Positions 1 through 8,955 are shown, counted from the first letter of the stretch. The stretch is DNA of 34,412 nucleotides from Polaromonas sp. (GCF_010365105.1 NZ_JAAFGZ010000038.1:1-34412); one strand, 5' to 3'. Notes: generated by a model from the sequence alone, not told the origin. A program made the numbers and translations.

Positions 1-92
1 CTTCCCAGTGGCTGCGCCTACTCTTTCACCTCTCAAATTTGCATCTTCGCAAAGCCACTAATTCACCACTTTCTGGATTGTGCAAGTGGCTC

Positions 93-147
93 AAATATAT
101 AGCTGTAAAAGCTTACACGACAAGTGAAAATGATGCTTTTGTCTTAA
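93..147 (+). repeat. dispersed ~60 bp repeat, copy 1
   Basis: The segment carries ATAGCTG near its left end and GCTTTTGTCTTA near its right end. By eye it aligns with similar segments at 3168-3243 (inverted), 13321-13382 (inverted), 16081-16140, 19865-19930, 23664-23726 and 31408-31472. It touches the stop codon of the small minus-strand gene that ends at 144. The function is unknown; intergenic repeats of this kind often sit at transcript 3' ends. Confidence 0.5.
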
Positions 148-401
148 TCCGGAACAAATTTCGCCTTGAACCTGACCTCATCCTCGAGCAGGTCAACCGT
201 TACCAACTGGCCCATTTTCTGGTCGCTCAACCGGTACGCGGCAAACAGGCTGTATTTGCCCAGGAAGTTATAGCTTTCCAGGTCGATCAGCATGTAGGGG
301 TAAGGCACGAAAACCTCGTGCTGGAAAAGCGCCCGGTGCCGGTTGCGCGGCGAGGGGAAAAGCTTGTAATGTTCGGTGGTGATGCTTTTGGCTGTGGCCA
401 T
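144..401 (-). CDS. small hypothetical protein, 85 aa
   Basis: This frame encodes 85 residues and I do not recognise a named family. The protein is soluble, with no signal peptide or membrane segment, and is rich in Tyr, Phe and Leu. The middle (PYPYMLIDLESYNF, about residues 34-47) looks like an ordered beta-rich core, followed by a charged C-terminus (EDEVRFKAKF). The opposite-strand frames over this stretch have a composition typical of antisense shadows, which favours this strand. The gene is divergent from the exonuclease that starts at 481, leaving about 80 bp for both promoters. No strong Shine-Dalgarno is visible before the ATG at 401, so the start is provisional. It may be a conserved small protein of Burkholderiales, but that is only an impression. 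Confidence 0.6.
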   Translation of the reverse strand: MATAKSITTEHYKLFPSPRNRHRALFQHEVFVPYPYMLIDLESYNFLGKYSLFAAYRLSDQKMGQLVTVDLLEDEVRFKAKFVPD

Positions 402-480
402 GGTGGGGTGGGGGCTGAAAGTGATCGGATTGCCAACAGGCGGCTGTAAGCTCTACCCCTATTTTCACGCATTGGATTCC

Positions 481-1077
481 ATGACCGAACACCACCCCAC
501 CCCGGACAAGGACCAGATCGCGCTGCTGGCGCCTTTCGAGCGTCTCGACCTGGGCCAGATCCAGCTGGTGGCGACCGCGCAGCAGGCGGCCTGCGCGCTT
601 GAGGAACTCGACGGCGCGACGGCACTGGGCTTCGACACCGAGTCGAAACCGACGTTTGCAAAGCATGAAGCATCGACCGGGCCGCACATCGTCCAGCTTT
701 CGACGCTGGACCGGGCCTACATCTTCCAGCTGGAAGACGCCGAATGCCGCCGTGCCGTCGCGCTGCTGCTGGAGGCCCGGCAGGTCATCAAGGCCGGCTT
801 TGGCCTGGGCGACGACCGCCGCCGCATCATCCACAAGCTCGGCGTCGATCCGCAGGCCGTGCTCGACCTGAACGCCGTCTTCAGGGAGCGCGGCTACCGC
901 AAGGACATGGGCGTGCGCGGCGCGGTGGCGGTGATGTTCAACCGGCGCTTCATCAAGTCGCGCAAGGCCACCACGTCGAACTGGGCCAATGTCCATTTAC
1001 AGGAATCGCAGCTGATCTATGCGGCCAACGACGCCTATGCGGCGCTGCGGGTGTACCAGGCGCTGGGGCTGGGCTGA
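481..1077 (+). CDS. 3'-5' exonuclease domain protein (DEDDy, RNase D/WRN-like)
   Basis: The 198-residue protein is a stand-alone 3'-5' exonuclease domain. All three exonuclease motifs are visible: Exo I with D52 and E54 (GFDTES), Exo II around D111-D112 (GFGLGDD), and Exo III with Y180 and D184 (YAAND), which makes it DEDDy type. These acidic residues bind the two metal ions that hydrolyse 3'-terminal nucleotides of DNA or RNA. No HRDC domain follows, so it is shorter than RNase D. The frame is open back to 376, but the preceding residues do not look like the family, so the ATG at 481 was chosen; no clear ribosome-binding site supports it. The substrate cannot be told from sequence. The next gene is convergent. 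Confidence 0.85.
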   Translation: MTEHHPTPDKDQIALLAPFERLDLGQIQLVATAQQAACALEELDGATALGFDTESKPTFAKHEASTGPHIVQLSTLDRAYIFQLEDAECRRAVALLLEARQVIKAGFGLGDDRRRIIHKLGVDPQAVLDLNAVFRERGYRKDMGVRGAVAVMFNRRFIKSRKATTSNWANVHLQESQLIYAANDAYAALRVYQALGLG

Positions 1078-1164
1078 TCTTTACAAAACGAGTCGGTGCC
1101 TTTGTGTGCTGATTGCGATTGCCACCGGCATCATTGGCATCTGGTGCTGAGCCAGTAGACCGGG

Positions 1165-1794
1165 TCAGTGGAGATGGCGCGGTTTGCGCCCGCCCGTGCC
1201 GTGGCCGGAGCCGCCCTGCGAGCCGCGCGGCGGCCGTCCCAGTTGCATGGAATTGACCAGGTCGTCAAAACGGCGTCCAAAAAGCTTGTCAACGGCCTCG
1301 ACGACCTCGCCTAGTTCGGAGCCGTCAAAATGCCGCTCCATCAGGCCGATCAGGTCCTGCACCAGCAGGTCGCGCTGGACCTGCATGATGGCTGCCGGCG
1401 TCGGGCCGACAAAGTAGATGACGAAGTCATCCCGCGCCTCGTCTTCCTCGCTGCCTTCTTCTTCCTCGTCGAAGTCGGCATCGTAGAAGGTCACTTCGAT
1501 CGGGGCGCCCACCTCGGCCAGTTCGTTCAGCCCCATGCACATTTCATCGAGCGACTGGCGAAAATCGTCACCGCCGGGAACCGTCCAGCACAGCTGCAGC
1601 AAATGCTTGCCGGCGTCAAAACGGATGCCAGGCTCTTCCTCGTAGACGCTGGCAGCGCCTGCGGCCAGCGACTTGGAACCGGCATATTTCCATAAAGGCT
1701 TGAGCGCCTCCTGGATTTGCTCGAAGGTGACATCGGCGCGCAGGGGCACTTCGCCGTGGACGTGAATTTCAAAAGGGGTGTTGTAGCGCGACAT
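1165..1794 (-). CDS. hypothetical protein with acidic central segment, 209 aa
   Basis: I do not recognise a characterised function. The N-terminal half (residues 1-105) looks like a compact alpha/beta domain. A strongly acidic run follows (DEEEEGSEEDEARDD, about residues 109-123). A second folded segment covers about residues 124-185, and the tail is Gly-, Arg- and His-rich and probably disordered. There is no signal peptide or membrane segment, so it is probably cytosolic. The ATG at 1794 begins MSRYNTPFEI. It is convergent with the exonuclease gene and divergent from egtD, with about 220 bp before egtD that must hold both promoters. The codon pattern is typical of the neighbourhood. It may belong to a Burkholderiales domain-of-unknown-function family. 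Confidence 0.75.
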   Translation of the reverse strand: MSRYNTPFEIHVHGEVPLRADVTFEQIQEALKPLWKYAGSKSLAAGAASVYEEEPGIRFDAGKHLLQLCWTVPGGDDFRQSLDEMCMGLNELAEVGAPIEVTFYDADFDEEEEGSEEDEARDDFVIYFVGPTPAAIMQVQRDLLVQDLIGLMERHFDGSELGEVVEAVDKLFGRRFDDLVNSMQLGRPPRGSQGGSGHGTGGRKPRHLH

Positions 1795-2004
1795 GGAATT
1801 ATCTTATCCAGTTTCAAGGGGTCAATGGGACCAGGATGCCACCCCATGCATTTTGTGATCCTGCAAAGCGTGTAGCCTGTCGACAGATGCGGCCAAAAAC
1901 ATGAAATGCTCCCGTGGTGAGCGACTTCGATTCGGGGCCTGGGCCGCCCCTGAAACATCTGCAATGTATTGTGCCACCCGGGCGCGCGTGAAATAGTGGC
2001 CATC

Positions 2005-2012
2005 GGAAGGAG
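2005..2012 (+). promoter_or_regulatory. strong Shine-Dalgarno before the egtD GTG start
   Basis: GGAAGGAG lies 6 nt before a GTG at 2019 that is in frame with egtD. It is the best ribosome-binding site in this region and argues for the long form of EgtD, although family similarity begins only about 36 codons later. Confidence 0.5.
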
Positions 2013-2018
2013 CCGAAC

Positions 2019-3155
2019 GTGGCGGCCTGTTCGCCCAATGCCCCTAAACGACTCAGTCCTACAAGTCGCAGGGCAAAAACGTTTTCAAATCAAACGCTAT
2101 TCGCACTACCCGTCAAGGCCTCCGTGAAAATTTCCGATCTGTTTTTCGACCAACCGCCTGCGACATCGTCCTTGCCGACGCCCCGCTTCATCAACCTGCG
2201 CGACAGCCAATCCAGTGAGTATGAAACCGGCAGCATCGCCAGTGAACTGACGCAAGGCTTGACCGCGAAAGCCGCTGCGCTGTCGCCGAAGTTTTTTTAC
2301 AACACCCTGGGCTCCAAACTGTTTGAAGCCATCACGGTGCTCGACGAGTACTACCCGACGCGCACCGAAGCCGGCATATTCCAGGCCGCTTCGCCGCAGA
2401 TCGCCGGCGCACTGGCGCAAGCCGGCCTGAACCACCCGTGCCTGATTGACCTGGGCGCGGGCAACTGCGCCAAGGCGCTGGCGCTGATGCCGGTGATCCA
2501 GCCGCGCCAGTACGTGCCGGTCGATATTTCAGCGGACTTCCTGAGGGATGCGGCCGGCCAGGTGCAAAACAGCTTCCCGGCGCTCGACATCGTCGGCGTC
2601 GGGATGGATTTCTCGGCGGGCCTGCGCCTGCCGGATGAAGTGCAATGGCATGACCGCGTGTATTTCTACCCCGGCTCCAGCCTGGGGAACTTTCAGCCGG
2701 CGCAGGCGCTGGGGTTTTTACGCAACATCGCTGACAAGGCGCAGGGCAAGGCGCGCGGCCTGCTGCTCGGCATCGATCTGGTCAAGGACACCGCCACGCT
2801 GGAAGCGGCGTATGACGATGCGCTGGGGGTCACGGCGGCTTTCAATAAAAACCTGCTGCGCAACGTGAACGAACTGCTGGCCGCTGACTTCGACGTGCGT
2901 CAGTGGAAACATGTGGCGCTATTTAACACGGCGCAGTCACGCATTGAAATGCACCTGGAAGCCTTGAGCGACCTGACCGTAACCTGGCCCGGCCATTCGC
3001 GGCCGTTTCTGGCCGGCGAACGCATTCACACCGAAAGCTCGTACAAATACACGGTCGAATCGATGACCGCCTTGCTGAAACAGGCAGGGTTCAGCCAGGT
3101 ACGCCACTGGACCGATCCGCAGCAGTGGTTTGGGGTGTTCTGGGCAGCGGCCTAG
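2019..3155 (+). CDS. egtD: L-histidine N(alpha)-methyltransferase (ergothioneine biosynthesis)
   Basis: EgtD trimethylates the alpha-amino group of histidine with three SAM molecules to give hercynine, the first step of ergothioneine synthesis. The family is recognised from the N-terminal block SKLFEAITVLDEYYPTRTE (residues 99-117), the SAM-binding loop DLGAGNCAK (144-152), YVPVDIS shortly after it, and the later GVTAAFNKNLLRNVN block. The cytosolic product is 378 residues from the GTG at 2019 or 343 from the GTG at 2124; known EgtD proteins are about 320-330. The first 35 residues look non-homologous, so the start is unsettled despite the strong ribosome-binding site before 2019. The usual partner egtB (sulfoxide synthase) is not adjacent on either side. 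The gene is convergent with alaS, with a hairpin between them. Confidence 0.9.
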   Translation: MAACSPNAPKRLSPTSRRAKTFSNQTLFALPVKASVKISDLFFDQPPATSSLPTPRFINLRDSQSSEYETGSIASELTQGLTAKAAALSPKFFYNTLGSKLFEAITVLDEYYPTRTEAGIFQAASPQIAGALAQAGLNHPCLIDLGAGNCAKALALMPVIQPRQYVPVDISADFLRDAAGQVQNSFPALDIVGVGMDFSAGLRLPDEVQWHDRVYFYPGSSLGNFQPAQALGFLRNIADKAQGKARGLLLGIDLVKDTATLEAAYDDALGVTAAFNKNLLRNVNELLAADFDVRQWKHVALFNTAQSRIEMHLEALSDLTVTWPGHSRPFLAGERIHTESSYKYTVESMTALLKQAGFSQVRHWTDPQQWFGVFWAAA

Positions 3156-3167
3156 GCAAGGCGTCTG

Positions 3168-3243
3168 TTTTTTAACAAAAATAGGGCGTTTGCGCTACAA
3201 GGACGGGCACTGCCAGCTATCAAAAAGATAGTTGGCAGTGCCC
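3168..3243 (-). repeat. dispersed repeat, copy 2 (inverted)
   Basis: Read on the minus strand this begins with the hairpin arms, then GATAGCTGGCAGTGCCCG, and ends in a T-rich tail. It matches the layout of the copy at 31408-31472 (CTATTTTATTGATAGCT, GCG core, T-rich end). It fills the gap between the convergent genes egtD and alaS. Confidence 0.5.
3205..3243. terminator. hairpin between convergent egtD and alaS
   Basis: The arms 3205-3221 and 3227-3243 form a 17-bp stem with one G-T wobble (GGGCACTGCCAGCTATC pairs with GATAGTTGGCAGTGCCC) around an AAAAA loop. No clean T-run follows on either strand, so it is a probable transcription end structure rather than a classical intrinsic terminator. 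It lies inside a copy of the dispersed repeat. Confidence 0.55.
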
Positions 3244-3269
3244 GATGCGTGAACCGTTTCAGGCTTTTT

Positions 3270-5894
3270 TCAGACGCGCTCTGCAACCCACGCCTGCACG
3301 GACTTGAGGGCAAGCTCCAGACCTGACGGGTCGGTGCCACCGGCCATCGCCATGTCGGCCTTGCCGCCGCCCTTGCCGCCGACCTGGCTGGCGACAAAGT
3401 TGACCAGTTCGCCGGCCTTGACCCTGGATGTAGCGTTGCTGGTGACGCCCGCAGCAATCTGCACCTTGCTTCCATCCACCGCCGCCAGCACGATCACTGC
3501 CGTTTTCAGCTTGTCCTTGAGCTTGTCCATGGTGTCGCGGAGCGTCTTGGCGTCCGCCCCTTCCAGCCGGGCGGCCAGCACCTTCAGGCCGTTTAAATCG
3601 ACGGCCTGCAGCACCAGCTCGTCGCCCTGCGATGAAGCGAGCTTGCCCTTGAGCGCAGTAACTTCCTTTTCGAGCGACCTGACCTGGTCGAGCACCTGAC
3701 CAATCCGGTTCTGCAACTCGGACGGGCTGGCTTTCAGCGTGCCCGCAGCGGCCTGCACCGTGGATTCGAGCGACTGCAAATAAGCCAGCGCGTTTTGACC
3801 CGTGACAGCTTCAACGCGGCGCACGCCCGAAGCAACGCCGCTTTCGGCGACGATCTTGAACAAGCCGATGTCGCCGGTTCGCCCGACGTGGGTGCCACCG
3901 CACAGCTCCTTGCTCGAACCGATGCTCAGCACCCGCACGGTTTCGCCGTATTTTTCACCGAACAGCATCATCGCGCCGGATTGCTGGGCCGACTCCATGT
4001 CCATTTCGCTGGCGTCGGTGGCAATGTTGGCCAGGATTTCGGCATTCACCAGCACTTCGACCTCGCGGATTTGCGTATCGGTCATGGGCGCGTTGTGCGC
4101 GAAGTCAAAACGCGTGCGGTCAGCGTTCACCAGACTGCCTTTTTGCTGCACATGCGTGCCCAGCACCTCGCGCAGCGCCTTGTGCATCAGGTGGGTGGCG
4201 CTGTGGTTGCGCACAGTGGCGGCGCGCACGGCGGCATTGACGCGGGCATTCACATGGTCGCCCACAGCCAGCGTGCCTTCTTCCAGCACGCCGTGGTGGC
4301 CGTACACATCGGCCTTGATCCTGAGCGTGTCGCTGACGGCAAAACGGGCTGAACCGCTGACGAGTTCGCCTTCATCGCCGGCCTGGCCGCCGCTTTCGGC
4401 GTAAAACGGCGTCGAGTCCAGCACCACCACGCCGTTTTGACCGGCTTTCAGGGTTGCTACGCTGAGCCCGTCTGCATAGATTGCTATGATTTTTGATTTT
4501 TCCTCAAGCAGTCCGTAGCCGGTGAAGACATTGCTGCTGCCGGTGTAATCCAGCGCGCGGTCCATCTTGAACTTGCCGGCGGCCCTGGCCTGGGCTTTTT
4601 GCTGGTTCATGGCTACGGCAAAACCGGCTTCGTCCACGCTCAGGCCGCGCTCACGGCAGACATCGGCCGAAAGATCAAGCGGAAAGCCGTAGGTGTCGTG
4701 CAGCTTGAAGGCCACTTCGCCCGGCAGCACCTTGACGCCATCGGCCAGTGCGGCATCCAGTATCTGCATGCCGGTTTCCAGCGTTTCGAAGAAGCGTTCC
4801 TCCTCGGCCTTGAGCACGGCGGTGATGCGCGGCGCATCCGCCGCCAGACGCGGATAGGCGTCGCCCATCAGCCCTGCCAGGTCGGCCACCAGCTTGTGGA
4901 AAAACGGCGTTTTCTTGCCCAGCAAGTAGCCGTGGCGAATCGCACGGCGGATGATGCGGCGCTGCACATAGCCGCGTCCTTCGTTCGACGGATTCACGCC
5001 GTCGCTCACCAGGAAGGACGTGGCGCGGATGTGGTCGGCAATCACCCGCAGCGATTTGTGGCCCAGGTCTTTTTCGCCGGTTTCGCGGGACGCAGCCTTG
5101 ATCAGCGCGTCAAAAATGTCGATTTCATAGTTGCTGTGAACATGCTGCAGGATGGCGGCCAGCCGCTCCAGCCCCATCCCGGTGTCGACGCAAGGCGCCG
5201 GCAGCGGCGTGACGGCGCCGGTGTCGTCCATGTTGAACTGCATGAACACGTTGTTCCAGATTTCGATGAAGCGGTCGCCGTCCTCGTCCGGGCTGCCGGG
5301 CGGGCCGCCGGGAATGTGGTCGCCGTGGTCGTAGAAGATTTCGGAGCATGGGCCGCACGGGCCGGTGTCGGCCATCATCCAGAAGTTGTCGGACTTGTAG
5401 CGCCCGCCCTTGTTGTCGCCAATGCGGATCACACGCTCGGGCGGCAAGCCGATTTCCTTGGTCCAGATGTCGTAGGCCTCGTCGTCCTCTTCATACACCG
5501 TGGCCAGCAGGCGGTCGGCGGGCAGCTTGTAGACCTCGGTCAGCAGTTCCCAGGCCCATTTCAGCGACTCGCGCTTGAAGTAGTCGCCAAAGCTCCAGTT
5601 GCCGAGCATTTCGAAGAAGGTGTGGTGGCGCGCGGTGTAGCCGACGTTTTCCAGGTCGTTGTGCTTGCCGCCGGCGCGCAGACATGCCTGCACCGAGGTG
5701 GCTCGCACGTAGGGCCGCTTGTCTGTGCCCAGGAACACGTCCTTGAACTGGACCATGCCCGAGTTGACGAACATCAGCGTCGGGTCATTGCCCGGCACCA
5801 GCGAGCTGGAGGGCACCACGGTGTGGCCCTTGGAGGCGAAGAAATCAAGAAAGGTCTTGCGGATGTCGGCAACGGTGAAGTCGGGTGTGCTCAT
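3270..5894 (-). CDS. alaS: alanine--tRNA ligase
   Basis: AlaRS charges tRNA-Ala in the cytosol and clears mischarged Ser and Gly. The product is 874 residues, close to the E. coli length. The class II catalytic domain includes the [19 protein letters not shown] block (about residues 75-93) and TGMGLERL (about 238-245). The editing domain has HSATH with H564 and H568, and CGGTH with C665 and H669, the usual zinc ligands. A C-Ala domain with a coiled-coil region follows, ending in a Gly- and Lys-rich GGKGGGKAD segment. The ATG at 5894 was preferred over an in-frame TTG at 5906 because GAGAG lies at suitable spacing and the [12 protein letters not shown] start suits the family. Codons 468-488 (counted from the upstream TTG) are unusually AT-rich and include a rare ATA; see the repeat-like segment at 4450-4504. 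Confidence 0.97.
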   Translation of the reverse strand: MSTPDFTVADIRKTFLDFFASKGHTVVPSSSLVPGNDPTLMFVNSGMVQFKDVFLGTDKRPYVRATSVQACLRAGGKHNDLENVGYTARHHTFFEMLGNWSFGDYFKRESLKWAWELLTEVYKLPADRLLATVYEEDDEAYDIWTKEIGLPPERVIRIGDNKGGRYKSDNFWMMADTGPCGPCSEIFYDHGDHIPGGPPGSPDEDGDRFIEIWNNVFMQFNMDDTGAVTPLPAPCVDTGMGLERLAAILQHVHSNYEIDIFDALIKAASRETGEKDLGHKSLRVIADHIRATSFLVSDGVNPSNEGRGYVQRRIIRRAIRHGYLLGKKTPFFHKLVADLAGLMGDAYPRLAADAPRITAVLKAEEERFFETLETGMQILDAALADGVKVLPGEVAFKLHDTYGFPLDLSADVCRERGLSVDEAGFAVAMNQQKAQARAAGKFKMDRALDYTGSSNVFTGYGLLEEKSKIIAIYADGLSVATLKAGQNGVVVLDSTPFYAESGGQAGDEGELVSGSARFAVSDTLRIKADVYGHHGVLEEGTLAVGDHVNARVNAAVRAATVRNHSATHLMHKALREVLGTHVQQKGSLVNADRTRFDFAHNAPMTDTQIREVEVLVNAEILANIATDASEMDMESAQQSGAMMLFGEKYGETVRVLSIGSSKELCGGTHVGRTGDIGLFKIVAESGVASGVRRVEAVTGQNALAYLQSLESTVQAAAGTLKASPSELQNRIGQVLDQVRSLEKEVTALKGKLASSQGDELVLQAVDLNGLKVLAARLEGADAKTLRDTMDKLKDKLKTAVIVLAAVDGSKVQIAAGVTSNATSRVKAGELVNFVASQVGGKGGGKADMAMAGGTDPSGLELALKSVQAWVAERV
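4450..4504 (-). repeat. repeat-like AT-rich segment inside alaS
   Basis: Read on the minus strand, AAAATCATAGCAATCTATGC followed by AGACGGGCTCAGCG resembles the core of the dispersed intergenic repeat (ATAGCTGTCTGCGC at the 13321-13382 copy). It is in frame and encodes [16 protein letters not shown]. The match is partial, and the protein aligns with ordinary AlaRS at this point, so chance resemblance is quite possible. Confidence 0.25.
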
Positions 5895-5966
5895 GGAATG
5901 GATCAACTCTCAGGAAATGGCATAAAACAGGATCAGGCCGCTGCGAACGCAGGCAAGCGGCTGATT

Positions 5967-7358
5967 TTAGGCGGCTTTGAGCGTCACCAGAAAACGCAGC
6001 AAGGCATCGTCGTCGGACCAGGCGACATTGAAACGCAGCCACGGGCTGGGCTCCAGATCGACTGAAAACAGGTGGCCAGGCCCCAGCAGGATGTCCTGCT
6101 CTGCCGCCTTGTAGGCCAGCTCGCCGGCGTTCTGGATGGCCGGGTGACGCGCCCACAAAAACATGCCGGCCTTGGGCTCGCAGAACAGCTCGAAGCCAAT
6201 CGCCAGCAGCAGGCTGGCCAGCCGCCGCTGGCCCAGCGCCAGCCGGTCGCGCAGGGTCTTGATGTGCTTGCGCCAGCGGCCGTCCACCAGCGCGCCATAG
6301 GCCAGGCGCTCGGTGAACTCGGACGAGGTCAGGCCCGAGATCATCTTCAGCCGCGCCAGGTCTTCCAGCAGTTCGGGGGCGGCCGCTAGGTAGCCGACGC
6401 GGATATTGGGCGAGATGGTCTTGGAAAAGCTGCTGATGTAGATCACCCGCTTCAACTGGTCCAGGCTGGCCAGCGAGGGGCGCGACTCCGGGTCGAGGTC
6501 GGCATAAATGTCGTTTTCCACCACCACAAAATCGTACTTTTCAGCCAGCTGCAGCACCCGGTGCAGGTGCGACAGCACGGCGGTGGAGCCGGTCGGGCTT
6601 TGCATGCGAGGCTGGGTAAAGAACACCTTGGGCCGATGCTGGATGATGCGGGCTTCCAGCGTCTCCAGGTCATAGCCCGCCGGGGTGCGTGGCGCACCCA
6701 CCAGCCGGGCGCCCAGGAAGCGCAGCGAGAACAGCAAGTTGGCATAGCCCGGCTCATCGACCAGCACGGCGTCGCCGGGTCGCACCAGTTGGCGCGCCGC
6801 CAGGTCCAGGCCCTGGCTGGAACCCTGGGTCAGCAAGACCTGCTCGGCATTCACCACGACTTCGCGGCTGGCCAGCAGGTCGCGCACCACCTGGCGCAGC
6901 GGCAGATAGCCCTTGGGCTCGCCGTAGCCGCCCAGATCGACATCCTCGGCCGCGAGGTTGCGCAGGCTGCGCCGCATGCCTTCGGTGAACAGCCAGTCGC
7001 CGGGCAGCCAGCCGCAGCCCGGCTTGCTGCGCAGCGCGCGGTTTTCAAAAATGCGCCGCAGGTACCACATCGAGTCAAAGCTGTACTGGCCTGAAGCGCC
7101 CAGGGGTAGTAAAGCCGGACTGACGCGGCTGCGCACGAAAAATCCGGAATTGGCCTGAGACTGGAAATAGCCGAGCGCCACCAGCCGGTCGTAGGCATCG
7201 ACCACGGTATAGACGCTCACGCCGTGGGCATGGGCGAAATGGCGGATGGACGGCAGCTTGGCGCCGGGGCGCAATGCACCATCATCGACCATCTGGCGGA
7301 ATCCCCCGACGATCTGGGTGACCAGCGCGACGGTTGACTGGGGATCAAGTACGAACAT
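5967..7358 (-). CDS. MocR/GabR-type transcriptional regulator (GntR HTH fused to aminotransferase-like domain)
   Basis: The 463-residue protein has an N-terminal GntR winged helix (residues 1-75, with LPSIRHFAHAHGVSVYTVVD) joined to a fold-type I PLP-dependent aminotransferase domain. The PLP-binding residues are in place: K313 in SSFSKTISP, D283 and Y285 in ENDIYADL, and the PTG turn at about 255-257. In this family the aminotransferase domain senses PLP plus a ligand; Bacillus GabR senses GABA and activates gabTD. The gene is divergent from gabT with about 180 bp between, which makes control of the adjacent gabT-ABC-ureohydrolase-gabD locus likely. The ATG at 7358 (MFVLDPQS) fits the domain start; the frame is open far upstream over gabT, but that part is antisense and was excluded. 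The ribosome-binding site is weak. Confidence 0.9.
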   Translation of the reverse strand: MFVLDPQSTVALVTQIVGGFRQMVDDGALRPGAKLPSIRHFAHAHGVSVYTVVDAYDRLVALGYFQSQANSGFFVRSRVSPALLPLGASGQYSFDSMWYLRRIFENRALRSKPGCGWLPGDWLFTEGMRRSLRNLAAEDVDLGGYGEPKGYLPLRQVVRDLLASREVVVNAEQVLLTQGSSQGLDLAARQLVRPGDAVLVDEPGYANLLFSLRFLGARLVGAPRTPAGYDLETLEARIIQHRPKVFFTQPRMQSPTGSTAVLSHLHRVLQLAEKYDFVVVENDIYADLDPESRPSLASLDQLKRVIYISSFSKTISPNIRVGYLAAAPELLEDLARLKMISGLTSSEFTERLAYGALVDGRWRKHIKTLRDRLALGQRRLASLLLAIGFELFCEPKAGMFLWARHPAIQNAGELAYKAAEQDILLGPGHLFSVDLEPSPWLRFNVAWSDDDALLRFLVTLKAA

Positions 7359-7395
7359 GAGGAAGCAGGCCCCAACAAGGGGCAAAGGGTTTGTA

Positions 7396-7424
7396 TGTAC
7401 AGGGTGTGCTGGCAGCACAGTACA
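7396..7424. promoter_or_regulatory. palindromic candidate operator between mocR and gabT
   Basis: TGTGCTG at 7405-7411 and CAGCACA at 7413-7419 form a perfect inverted repeat around one G. GTACA occurs on each side (7397-7401 and 7420-7424) as a direct repeat. It lies in the divergent promoter region about 40-65 bp from the mocR start. The site is seen in the sequence; its role as an operator is inference. Confidence 0.45.
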
Positions 7425-7436
7425 CCGCGAAGCAGG

Positions 7437-7457
7437 GGTAATCTGTATATGGTAACG
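7437..7457 (+). promoter_or_regulatory. GGTAA direct repeat, candidate MocR half-sites
   Basis: GGTAATC at 7437-7443 and GGTAACG at 7451-7457 are spaced 14 nt start to start in the mocR-gabT intergenic region. MocR-family regulators such as GabR bind direct repeats, so this pair is an alternative candidate to the palindrome just upstream. A TGTATAT lies between the two repeats and could act as a -10 element. Confidence 0.3.
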
Positions 7458-7541
7458 CCGGGCAGCAGTCCCTAAAGTACCGGCATACGCTCGGCAGCCC
7501 ATGGCGAGCCCGGACTTCAACCACCGAAAAGGATGTTTCCC

Positions 7542-8834
7542 ATGCACCGTGAACCTCATTTGACCAATGCCGCCTTGTTTGCCCGCCGCGAAGCCGCCAT
7601 TCCACGCGGCGTGGGCCACAGCCACCAGATCTTCATTGCACGCGGCGAAAACGCGGAAATCTGGGACGTCGAAGGCCGGCGCTTTATCGATTTTGCCGGC
7701 GGCATTGCCGTGCTCAACACCGGGCACCGCCACCCTGCCGTGATCCAGGCGGTGAAGGACCAGCTCGACAAGTACACGCACACCTGCTTTCAGGTGCTGG
7801 CCTACGAGCCCTACATCGAACTGGCTGAACGCATCAACGCCAAGGCGCCAGGCGACTTTGCCAAGAAAACGCTGTTTCTGACCACCGGCTCGGAAGCCGT
7901 CGAGAACGCCATCAAGATCGCCCGCGCTTCCACCGGCCGCTCGGGCGTGATCTGCTTCAGCGGCGGCTACCATGGCCGCACCCTGCTGACGCTGGCCATG
8001 ACCGGCAAGGTGGTTCCGTACAAGGCCGGCTTCGGCCCGTTTCCGGCCGAAGTCTTTCACGCCACCTTCCCTAACGCGCTGCACGGCGTGACGATCGATG
8101 ACTCCATCGCGTCGGTCGAAGCGATTTTCAAGAACGACATCGAGGCCAAGCGCGTGGCCGCCATCATCATCGAACCAGTCCAGGGCGAAGGCGGCTTCAC
8201 CGTGGCGCCGCCCGAAATGCTGCAGCGCCTGCGCGCCTTGTGCGACCAGCACGGCATTTTGATGATCTGCGACGAGGTGCAGACTGGCGCCGGACGCACC
8301 GGCACCTGGTTTGCAGTCGAGCAAAGCGGCGTGGCGCCCGACCTGATCACCATGGCCAAGTCGATGGCCGGCGGCTTCCCGATTTCAGCCGTGGTGGGCC
8401 GCGCCGAAGTCATGGATGCGGCCGCGCCCGGCGGCCTGGGCGGCACCTACGCCGGCAGCCCGATTGCCTGCGCCGCCGCGCTGGCGGTGCTCGATGTGTT
8501 CGACAAGGAAAACCTGCTGCAGCGCAGCCGTGATGTCGGCGAACGCCTGACCGCAGCCCTCAAGGCCATGGCCGCCAACCACGCCTGCATTGGCGACGTG
8601 CGCGGCATGGGTGCGATGGTGGCCATCGAGCTGTTCAAAAATGGCGATGTGAAGCAGCCCGATGCCGACCTGGCCAAGCGCATCACCGCCGATGCCGCAG
8701 CGCGCGGCCTGATCTTGCTGACCTGCGGCACCTACGGCAACGTCATCCGCATCCTGGTGCCGCTGACGGCCAGCGACGCACTGCTCGACGAAGGCCTGGG
8801 CGTCATGTCCGCCTGCTTTGACGCTGCGGCCTGA
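7542..8834 (+). CDS. gabT: 4-aminobutyrate aminotransferase
   Basis: GabT transfers the amino group of GABA to 2-oxoglutarate, giving succinate semialdehyde and glutamate. The 430-residue product is a class III PLP-dependent aminotransferase with FLTTGSEAVENAIK, the GGYHGRT loop, CDEVQTGAGRTG with the PLP-ring Asp (D244), and the Schiff-base Lys K273 in TMAKSMAGGFP. The ATG at 7542 is favoured over the in-frame ATG at 7533 because AAAAGG ends 9 nt before it and abuts the earlier one. It is the first gene downstream of the divergent MocR regulator; the ABC transporter starts about 120 bp later. Ornithine or putrescine aminotransferase activity cannot be excluded, but gabD in the same locus supports GABA. 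Confidence 0.9.
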   Translation: MHREPHLTNAALFARREAAIPRGVGHSHQIFIARGENAEIWDVEGRRFIDFAGGIAVLNTGHRHPAVIQAVKDQLDKYTHTCFQVLAYEPYIELAERINAKAPGDFAKKTLFLTTGSEAVENAIKIARASTGRSGVICFSGGYHGRTLLTLAMTGKVVPYKAGFGPFPAEVFHATFPNALHGVTIDDSIASVEAIFKNDIEAKRVAAIIIEPVQGEGGFTVAPPEMLQRLRALCDQHGILMICDEVQTGAGRTGTWFAVEQSGVAPDLITMAKSMAGGFPISAVVGRAEVMDAAAPGGLGGTYAGSPIACAAALAVLDVFDKENLLQRSRDVGERLTAALKAMAANHACIGDVRGMGAMVAIELFKNGDVKQPDADLAKRITADAAARGLILLTCGTYGNVIRILVPLTASDALLDEGLGVMSACFDAAA

Positions 8835-8955
8835 TCGGTCCATGATGTACAGGCATGCTACTGGACAGATGTTGCCAGTCGTTCCGGCATGTCTGTTGCA
8901 TGCACGGTTTCGGCACGGCAACCGCCCTTAGACCTCCAGAATCAGGCCCCTACGA

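Noticed and set aside
4599..6065. A 488-codon open frame on the plus strand across alaS
   Set aside because: It is antisense to a clear AlaRS with conserved motifs and intact editing residues; high-GC genes often leave such long antisense frames.
7359..8324. Long 5' extension of the MocR frame over gabT
   Set aside because: The extra 322 codons are antisense to gabT and not part of the GntR domain; the MFVLDPQS start at 7358 fits the family.
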